Assembly (NCBI GenBank): GCA_002425685.1
Contig: DIMS01000061.1
Coordinates: 1 to 11,402 of the forward strand
Source of the DNA: Synergistaceae bacterium UBA5560
GTDB taxonomy: Bacteria > Synergistota > Synergistia > Synergistales > Aminiphilaceae
Length of the DNA: 11,402 nucleotides
Reading direction: 5' to 3'
A program made the position numbers and the translations under genes. How positions within the stretch are numbered: the stretch's first letter is position 1; each line of letters opens with the position of its first letter. Positions 6,741 to 11,402 of this stretch are shown in pieces. The notes under the pieces were generated by a model. That model was not told the DNA's origin. It saw only the letters and a list, made by a program, of their open reading frames with translations, and did not search any database.

Positions 6741-6768
6741 TTGCCAGAACATCCCCATGCACTATAAT
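6741..6768 (+). promoter_or_regulatory. Sigma70-type promoter of the lytic transglycosylase gene
   Basis: TTGCCA (6741-6746) and a perfect TATAAT (6763-6768) are separated by 16 bases. Transcription would start near 6775, about 44 bases before the GTG start. This is the best promoter match in the window and indicates that the gene is transcribed separately from the signalling operon. Confidence 0.75.
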
Positions 6769-6818
6769 AAGAAGTCCTCCCTCTTCCTGAGGAGCGTTTG
6801 CGCAAAGGAGGAGATCTT

Positions 6819-7541
6819 GTGAACATGAAAATCCGCGTCATGAAGAGCGGCATCGCCGCCCTCGTCCTGCTGCTCATCGTCACCGCTGTGGGGCCTCTGG
6901 GAACGTGGTTTCCCGAGGATTACGGCGATGACTGGAGAGGATTCCTCCTTCCGTCGGAACAGAGTGTCCTTGATCCCCTCGTTCTTCGGAGCCTTTCCAC
7001 CATGGAGGTTACGGAGCGTCATCTTCGGGAGTGGCACCGGGACTCCCCTCTGGCGGCGCTGCGCCACATCTGGGACATGCATCCGGACACGCAGCGTTCC
7101 GTGGCGGCCGTCGCCCGGTACATCCGCAAGCAGAACCGCGCCATCGACGCCCGCACCGCCTGGATCGAGGCGGCGGCCTTCGTCCACTACAGCGACAAGT
7201 ACGGCGTTCCGCTGGATCTCGCCGTGGCGGTGGGCAACGCGGAGAGCCACTTCAACCCCTCCTCCCGCAGCAACTATGGAGCCATGGGGGTCATGCAGGT
7301 CGTGTGGGACATCCACAGTCATCTTCTCCAGGCGAACGGCATCGCCGCACCGGAGGATCTCCACGATCCGGATCGGGGCGTCGCCGCGGGGTGTCTTCTG
7401 CTTTCCCGGTACATGCGGGTGTCGGACAACACGCGCAAGGCGCTTCTGCGCTATTCCGGCGGTTCCATCGACACCTACTGGAACAAGATCACCCGAAATC
7501 TCTCCAAGATCCGGGAGCACGCGGTGGCCCTGGGGCTCTAG
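6819..7541 (+). CDS. Membrane-anchored lytic transglycosylase (SLT domain)
   Basis: Enzymes of this family cleave the MurNAc-GlcNAc bond of peptidoglycan in the periplasm, forming a 1,6-anhydro end. The 240-residue protein has a basic N-terminus and a hydrophobic segment (about 11-29) that is a signal anchor or uncleaved signal peptide. A linker follows, and then the SLT domain from about residue 115. The catalytic glutamate is E142 in GNAESHFNP. It is followed by the family GxMQ-type motif GAMGVMQV (154-161) and an YSGG motif (212-215). GTG 6819 is chosen because AAAGGAGG ends 7 bases upstream; the in-frame ATG at 6825 would be spaced 13 bases from it. The gene has its own promoter. No secretion, phage or conjugation genes lie nearby, so it is probably a general wall-turnover enzyme. 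Confidence 0.9.
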   Translation: MNMKIRVMKSGIAALVLLLIVTAVGPLGTWFPEDYGDDWRGFLLPSEQSVLDPLVLRSLSTMEVTERHLREWHRDSPLAALRHIWDMHPDTQRSVAAVARYIRKQNRAIDARTAWIEAAAFVHYSDKYGVPLDLAVAVGNAESHFNPSSRSNYGAMGVMQVVWDIHSHLLQANGIAAPEDLHDPDRGVAAGCLLLSRYMRVSDNTRKALLRYSGGSIDTYWNKITRNLSKIREHAVALGL

Positions 7542-7563
7542 CCCCGAGGCATGTGTTCGGGGC
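7532..7563. other. Overlapping GC-rich hairpins at the transglycosylase stop codon
   Basis: GGGGC/GCCCC (7532-7536 with 7541-7545) and GCCCCGA/TCGGGGC (7541-7547 with 7557-7563) share one arm, so only one can form at a time. Both flank the TAG stop. There is no T-run after them. They may mark the 3' end of the mRNA. Confidence 0.35.
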
Positions 7564-8033
7564 GGAGGTTCTGCCGGGAATCGGAGAGACGGGACACGGT
7601 GGCAGCAGAAGAGCGAGCGGTGCGGGAGACCCTTTCAGGGCGACTTCTGCGCCGCTTTTTCGTGTCTCGCTGTGGTCGCGAGGCGGGCTCCGGTGATGGT
7701 TTCCGGGAAAACGAGCGCGCCAGGGCTTGCCTGAGAGGGCTTCGGTCGTTACACAATTGAAACTGGATTTTGCGGTGGTTTTGGACGATAAAGGAAGCAC
7801 TGTGAAAAAGCCGGATGAGCGCCGCAAACGGCCTCCGAACATAATGACAACCTTTTTGCGCAGGCGTGACGCACACGATTGAAGAACGCTGCCGGAGTAA
7901 AATCAGCGGCACGGCGGGAAAGCCCGAAGGACTTGAATGCCGAATGGCTCTGCCCCGGAATGCATGCCGAAGAGCGCCCTCGCGGTTTTTATGAGGGTGT
8001 CACAAAAGCCGGAGAGTGAAAGGACTGAGTCGC
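7564..8033. other. Intergenic region without a convincing gene
   Basis: About 470 bases separate the transglycosylase from the ArsC-family gene. No tRNA-like or known riboswitch pattern was recognised. One short candidate frame, GTG at 7802 to TGA at 7882, would encode 26 mostly basic residues (beginning VKKPDERRKRPP) after an AAAGGAAG sequence, but nothing else supports it. A CCCTC/GAGGG stem (7977-7981 with 7993-7997) lies before the ArsC-family gene. No clear sigma70 promoter was found; TAAAAT at 7898-7903 is a weak -10 candidate. Confidence 0.4.
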
Positions 8034-8489
8034 ATGAGAAAGACGAAGGTACTGTTCGTGTGCGGGCAGAACACCGCACGCAGCCAGATGGCGGAAGCGT
8101 TTCTGAAAGAACTCGGAGGGGATGCCTTCGAGGTGGAGAGCGCCGGTCTCGAGGCCGGCCCCGGCATCAATCCCCTCGCGGTGGAGGTCATGAAGGAGGT
8201 CGGCCTGGACATCTCGAACAACGAGGTCACCAAGGTCTTCGATCTCTTTGTGGCGGGGAGGACCTACCACTATGTCATCTCCGTCTGCGACGCCGCGAAG
8301 GCGCAGCGCTGCCCCATTTTTCCCGGGATCTGCGAGCGGAGACACTGGCCTTTCGATGATCCCGCCTCTTTCGAGGGAAGCTGGGAGGAGCGCGTCGCCG
8401 CCACGAGAAAAGTGCGAGATCAGATCCGGGAGGCCGTGGAGGCCCTCATCGCCGAGGTGAAAGCAGCACAGCCCGCGTCGTCTCGCTGA
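8034..8489 (+). CDS. arsC: Arsenate reductase ArsC / low-molecular-weight phosphatase family protein
   Basis: This 151-residue cytosolic protein has the family P-loop CGQNTARS with nucleophile C10 and R16. It also has the acid-region motif HWPFDDPAS, with the general-acid aspartate at D108 or D109. Two further cysteines, C85 and C93 in the SVCDAAKAQRCP stretch, sit where thioredoxin-coupled arsenate reductases (pI258/B. subtilis type) carry their shuttle pair C82 and C89. Here there are seven residues between them rather than six. This favours arsenate-to-arsenite reduction over simple phosphotyrosine phosphatase activity. ATG 8034 is chosen because AAAGGA lies 9 bases upstream; GTG 8016 is a weaker option. 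No arsR, arsenite pump or other ars gene is adjacent, so the physiological role is uncertain. It converges with the GHMP kinase gene, leaving 11 bases between stop codons. Confidence 0.85.
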   Translation: MRKTKVLFVCGQNTARSQMAEAFLKELGGDAFEVESAGLEAGPGINPLAVEVMKEVGLDISNNEVTKVFDLFVAGRTYHYVISVCDAAKAQRCPIFPGICERRHWPFDDPASFEGSWEERVAATRKVRDQIREAVEALIAEVKAAQPASSR

Positions 8490-8500
8490 CGCTCCGGCGG

Positions 8501-9373
8501 TCACATCCGGCGGCGCAGGCCGCCGGATGTGGAGGCGAGGACCCGCACGTCGCCTCCGTCCCAGCGGCTCCGCATCCACTCCGCGCACCGGGCCGCCTCG
8601 TCGGGATTCGCAAAGAGAACTCCTCCGGCAGTACCCGAGTGGGCCACCACCACGCCGAAGCCGCGGCATTCCCGCGTGGCGGCCAGAAGAAGGGGCCACT
8701 CCTCCCGGGGCATGACCGCCTGCTGGAGCAGGGCCGAAAGGGTCGCGGCGGCGCAGATTTTCCGCACGTCCCCCGCATGGAGCCCGTCCCGGAGGATGGC
8801 GTAGGCCCGGCGGTGCCGGTCGGCGCGGTTCCGGACGGCCCGCATGCGGGCCGGATCCTTTCGGTAGTCCTCCGTGTCGAGAGTGCGGCGGGGAAGCAGC
8901 GCCGCCGTCCAGAGGGGCGGTGTTTCGGGCAGGCGTTCCACGAGGCGTCCCCGGAGATGGTCCACCAGGGCGAGCCCCCGGAAGACGATGCCGTCCGAGG
9001 GTTCGACGGCGCAGCAGAGGGCGAAGTGCTCTTCCTCGGAGAGGTCCTTTTCCGCCAGAAGCGCGCAGGCTCCGAGGATTCCCGCCACGTCCACCGTGGA
9101 AGAGCCCAGCCCCAGAGAGGCGGGAAGGGGGTTCTCCAGGATCGCTGCGACGGGACGGTCCAGGGCGAAACGCTCCGCCGCCAGGGCCAGGGCGTGCCGT
9201 GCCTTGGGAGGCAGGGTGCTTTCATCGCCGCCGCCCAAGGCACCGGAGCGGACGGACACGCATCCCCACCAGTCCACGCAGTGGCTCACCAGTGCTTCGC
9301 CGTCCTCCAGAATCCATCCCTGAATCCATTCCCCCAGTGTCGCCGGAAGGGCGATACGGCTCTCCCGGCTCAT
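8501..9373 (-). CDS. GHMP-family kinase, PduX / L-threonine kinase-like
   Basis: This 290-residue protein has the three GHMP kinase motifs. The first is an N-terminal ATLGEWIQG (11-19), comparable to the PGTxGExxQG start of PduX-type kinases. The ATP-binding loop is PLPASLGLGSSTVDV (82-96). The C-terminal glycine-rich motif is AHSGTAGGVLF (244-254). VEPSDGIVF (123-131) also matches the EPTD-type stretch of PduX-like proteins. PduX phosphorylates L-threonine for the aminopropanol linker of cobalamin, so a cobamide-linked role is the best guess, although no other cob or pdu gene is visible. The ATG at 9373 overlaps the stop of the exonuclease III gene by four bases (ATGA), with GGGAG a few bases upstream, so the two are probably translated from one mRNA. 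The much longer upstream frame is antisense-like sequence inside the exonuclease gene. The last codons form one arm of a strong hairpin. Confidence 0.82.
   Translation of the reverse strand: MSRESRIALPATLGEWIQGWILEDGEALVSHCVDWWGCVSVRSGALGGGDESTLPPKARHALALAAERFALDRPVAAILENPLPASLGLGSSTVDVAGILGACALLAEKDLSEEEHFALCCAVEPSDGIVFRGLALVDHLRGRLVERLPETPPLWTAALLPRRTLDTEDYRKDPARMRAVRNRADRHRRAYAILRDGLHAGDVRKICAAATLSALLQQAVMPREEWPLLLAATRECRGFGVVVAHSGTAGGVLFANPDEAARCAEWMRSRWDGGDVRVLASTSGGLRRRM
8502..8531. terminator. Perfect 13-bp hairpin between convergent genes
   Basis: CACATCCGGCGGC (8502-8514) and GCCGCCGGATGTG (8519-8531) pair perfectly around the loop GCAG. The hairpin lies within the last codons and stop of the minus-strand GHMP kinase gene, 12 bases beyond the stop of the plus-strand ArsC-family gene. 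It could end or protect transcripts from both sides. There is no T-run on either side, so Rho-independent termination in the classical form is not shown. Confidence 0.5.
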
Positions 9374-10191
9374 AGGTCGAAGACTCCCACCACGGCGGTG
9401 TGATCCGAGGGCTTTTCCCAGGCGCGCAGCTCCCGGACGGCGTAGCAGTCGCTGGAGAGCGCCGCCAGTTCCGGCGTGGCCAGGATGTGGTCGATGCGCC
9501 AGCCGATGTTCCGCTCCAGGGCGTTCTTGACGCGGTAGTCCCAGAAGGAGAACTCCCCGTCGCCGGGACGGTGTTTGCGGAAGACATCCACGAAGCGGGG
9601 GGCGGTGATGTCCGCGAAGAGGTTCCGCAGCGTCTCGTGGAAACACACGTGATCCCGCTTGTTCTCCGGATGCGTCACATCCCGGTCCGTGGGGGCCACG
9701 TTGAGGTCTCCCACCCAGAGGAGGTGCCCTTCGGGAACGCCTGCGGCGTCGAAGAGGCGGGCCAGGCGCTCGAGGAAGCCCAGCTTGTAGGGGTAGTCGG
9801 GGTGGTCGATGGCCTTGCCCTGGGGGACATAGGTGTTCACGACGCGGAGGCGTGGGCGGGTGGCACTTCCGGGGACGCCCAGCGTCACCCGGAGGATGCG
9901 GGGTTCGTCCCCCTCGGAGCCTCCGTCGTCGAAGCCCGCTTCGGCTTCTTCGATGGGCAGCCTGGAGGCGACGGCGACACCGCTGTAGGATTTCTGCCCC
10001 CGGAAGGCCACGCCGTAGCCCAGATCCTCGAAGAAAGCCTGGGGAAAGTCCTCGTCCACGACTTTCGTCTCCTGGAGACAGAGCACATCCACACTGGTAT
10101 CATGAAGCCACCGTTCCAGCACGGGAAGACGGGATCTGATGGAATTCACGTTGAAGGTGGCCACACGGAGAAGGGACACCAACACCACCAT
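9370..10191 (-). CDS. xth: Exodeoxyribonuclease III (AP endonuclease)
   Basis: This enzyme of the exonuclease III family cuts DNA at abasic sites and removes 3' blocking groups in base excision repair. The 273-residue protein is close to the 268 of E. coli XthA. It has the expected active-site series: N14 in ATFNVNSI, metal-binding E41 in LQETK, Y121 in VNTYVPQG, D162 and N164 in GDLNVAP, the WRIDH motif at 232-236 and the final SDH at 262-264. The start is ambiguous. ATG 10191 directly follows AGGAAGG, which is too close for ideal spacing, and in-frame GTG 10185 or TTG 10182 would be better spaced. All three give the same core beginning LLRVATFNVNS. The upstream ATG at 10230 lacks a ribosome site and lies within a few bases of the predicted transcription start. 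The gene leads a two-gene operon with the GHMP kinase. Confidence 0.93.
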   Translation of the reverse strand: MVVLVSLLRVATFNVNSIRSRLPVLERWLHDTSVDVLCLQETKVVDEDFPQAFFEDLGYGVAFRGQKSYSGVAVASRLPIEEAEAGFDDGGSEGDEPRILRVTLGVPGSATRPRLRVVNTYVPQGKAIDHPDYPYKLGFLERLARLFDAAGVPEGHLLWVGDLNVAPTDRDVTHPENKRDHVCFHETLRNLFADITAPRFVDVFRKHRPGDGEFSFWDYRVKNALERNIGWRIDHILATPELAALSSDCYAVRELRAWEKPSDHTAVVGVFDL

Positions 10192-10239
10192 CCTTCCTGA
10201 AGATCGGGGACCTTGGATCCCTTTGTACATCGCAGGAAC

Positions 10240-10268
10240 ATTGTAGGCGTTTCGAACCTCTTGGGCAA
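10240..10268 (-). promoter_or_regulatory. Sigma70-type promoter of the exonuclease III-GHMP kinase operon
   Basis: On the minus strand TTGCCC (10268-10263) and TACAAT (10245-10240) are separated by 17 bases. Transcription would begin near 10233, giving a leader of about 40 bases before the ATG at 10191. The -35 box lies right next to the ribosome binding site of the divergent channel gene. Confidence 0.6.
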
Positions 10269-10284
10269 AGGGGGACTTTTTGCT

Positions 10285-11340
10285 GTGGCTTCTCGGGAAG
10301 GAACAACGTTCCGCACGGGGCGCATCCTTCTTTTCCTCTTCGGTTGCGTCGTCGTCGCGGGAATCGTCGGATTCAGATACCTTGCGGATCTTTCCTGGGT
10401 GGATGCGCTGTTTTACACCTTCACCACGCTCACTACCGTGGGGTTCGAGGCGCCACCGAACCTTTCAGAGGAGGGGAAGCTCTTCACGGTGCTCCTCCTG
10501 GTGGTGGGGATCGGCATTGCGGGGTACGCCGTGGCGTTCTTCTCCCAGAATGTGGTTGTGTCGGGGCTTCTCACTGCCCTTGGGAAACGGAGGGACAAGC
10601 GCGTGGAAGCGATGCGGGAACACTGGATCATCTGCGGACTGGGCAGGGTGGGGCGGAACGTGGCGGAGATCGTCTCCCGGGAGGAAGCACCCTTCGTTGG
10701 AATCGACCGGGACGAAGCCCTGGCGGAGGCGGCGCGTCGCCAGGGATGGATGGTTCTCGTGGGCGATGCCCGGGAGGAGGAAATTCTCGAAGCGGCGGGG
10801 ATAACACGCGCCGCGGGGCTCATCGTGGCCCTCGACAGTGACGCGGACAACGTGTACGTGCTCCTCACGGCCCGTTCCCTCAACAAGAATCTCCGCATCA
10901 TTGCGAGAGCGCAGGACACCCAGTCCGTGAACGTTCTCTACCGCGCCGGAGCGGACAAAGTGCTCAACCCCCTTCTTGCCGGCGCCGCAGCGATGGCCCG
11001 GGCGGCGCTCAAGCCCGCCGTGGCGGATTTTCTCGAAATGGCGAGCATCTCCAAGCAGCTCCAGCTCGAATTCGACGCGGTGCGTCTCGCCTCGGACAAC
11101 CCTCTCGTGGGAACCTCTCTCCAGGAATCGCCCCTCAAATCCAGGTACAACCTGCTGGTGGTGGCCGTAAAGGCCCACGGTGGCGAGGTGCTCTACAATC
11201 CCCCCGGAACGACGGTGCTCGCTTCCGGGGACGAGCTGATTCTCCTCGGCGAGCGGGAGAAGATCGCCTCGTTCCGCAAGGAACTGTGCACTCCCGTTCT
11301 TGTCAAGGAAGCCGCTCCGCTTTCCATGACCAGGAAGTAG
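10285..11340 (+). CDS. Two-TM potassium channel with RCK (TrkA N/C) regulatory module
   Basis: This 351-residue protein has the layout of bacterial MthK-like channels: TM1 (about 13-30), a pore helix and filter (about 38-55), and TM2 (about 66-90). A cytosolic RCK_N domain follows from residue 112 and an RCK_C domain covers about 255-332. RCK_N has the nucleotide-binding loop GLGRVG (118-123), the acidic residue D141 in VGIDRDE, and the VGDAREEEIL stretch typical of TrkA_N. The filter reads TLTTVGFEAP rather than the canonical TVGYG, so the fifth filter position is glutamate (E55) instead of glycine. K+ conduction is therefore likely but not certain. GTG 10285 is chosen because AAAGGGGG ends 10 bases upstream and the first membrane segment then begins near residue 13. 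In-frame TTG codons at 10213 and 10261 lack ribosome sites. It is divergent from the exonuclease operon, with only about 93 bases between the start codons. Confidence 0.88.
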   Translation: MASREGTTFRTGRILLFLFGCVVVAGIVGFRYLADLSWVDALFYTFTTLTTVGFEAPPNLSEEGKLFTVLLLVVGIGIAGYAVAFFSQNVVVSGLLTALGKRRDKRVEAMREHWIICGLGRVGRNVAEIVSREEAPFVGIDRDEALAEAARRQGWMVLVGDAREEEILEAAGITRAAGLIVALDSDADNVYVLLTARSLNKNLRIIARAQDTQSVNVLYRAGADKVLNPLLAGAAAMARAALKPAVADFLEMASISKQLQLEFDAVRLASDNPLVGTSLQESPLKSRYNLLVVAVKAHGGEVLYNPPGTTVLASGDELILLGEREKIASFRKELCTPVLVKEAAPLSMTRK

Positions 11341-11402
11341 ACGAAGGGAAGGGTGGAAGGGCGGAACTCCTCGGCGACGTGTCTCTCCGGGAGACAACAA
11401 AA

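Noticed and set aside
7937..8359. Plus-strand open frame of 140 codons overlapping the ArsC-family gene
   Set aside because: It runs in another frame through the motif-bearing gene and has no family-like sequence.
8639..9403. Plus-strand open frame of 254 codons opposite the GHMP kinase
   Set aside because: The opposite strand carries all three GHMP motifs; this frame is Arg/Pro/Gly-rich shadow sequence.
11381..11395. Hairpin GTCTC/GAGAC after the channel gene, considered as an intrinsic terminator
   Set aside because: The stem is only 5 bp and is followed by AACAAAA rather than a T-run, and the window ends there.
1..11402. Search for tRNA, rRNA, CRISPR arrays, transposases, integrases and attachment sites
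   Set aside because: No T-loop-like, regularly spaced repeat, DDE/serine/tyrosine recombinase or terminal inverted repeat pattern was seen by eye. A tRNAscan or Infernal run would be the decisive check for RNA genes.

Overview
The window comes from a GC-rich bacterium with dense gene packing, four-base ATGA gene overlaps, strong GGAGG-type ribosome binding sites and occasional GTG starts. A Gram-negative, probably anaerobic amino-acid user such as a member of Synergistota would fit. That placement is inferred from gene style only; no rRNA, tRNA or other taxonomic marker is present. No mobile element, integrase, CRISPR array, tRNA or rRNA was found.

Layout from left to right. (1) A minus-strand group II PLP-dependent decarboxylase (46-1485), with a likely promoter just upstream and a possible terminator stem at the left edge. 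(2) A divergent gap of about 530 bases rich in repeats and hairpins, ending in a perfect TATAAT box. (3) A tight plus-strand signalling operon of four genes (2015-6480): a membrane histidine kinase with a periplasmic solute-binding-type sensor domain, a stand-alone receiver, a soluble REC-PAS-HisKA_2 kinase, and a second stand-alone receiver of unusual type. None has a DNA-binding or enzymatic output domain. (4) A gap of about 340 bases with several mutually exclusive hairpins and a clear sigma70-like promoter, leading to a membrane-anchored lytic transglycosylase (6819-7541). (5) A gap of about 490 bases with little recognisable content, then an ArsC/low-molecular-weight phosphatase family gene (8034-8489). 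(6) Convergent to it, a minus-strand pair: exonuclease III (9370-10191) and a PduX-like GHMP kinase (8501-9373), overlapping by four bases. (7) Divergent from that pair, a two-TM potassium channel with a C-terminal RCK/TrkA module (10285-11340).

The most coherent unit is the signalling operon. The first kinase senses something in the periplasm and carries its own histidine but no receiver. The next gene supplies a receiver. The third protein is itself a receiver-controlled kinase, and the fourth is a receiver that could accept its phosphate. The genes therefore look like the parts of a multi-step phosphorelay whose final effector lies elsewhere. The other genes appear to be ordinary housekeeping or accessory functions: DNA repair, K+ transport, wall turnover, arsenate or phosphotyrosine chemistry, and cobamide-type threonine phosphorylation.
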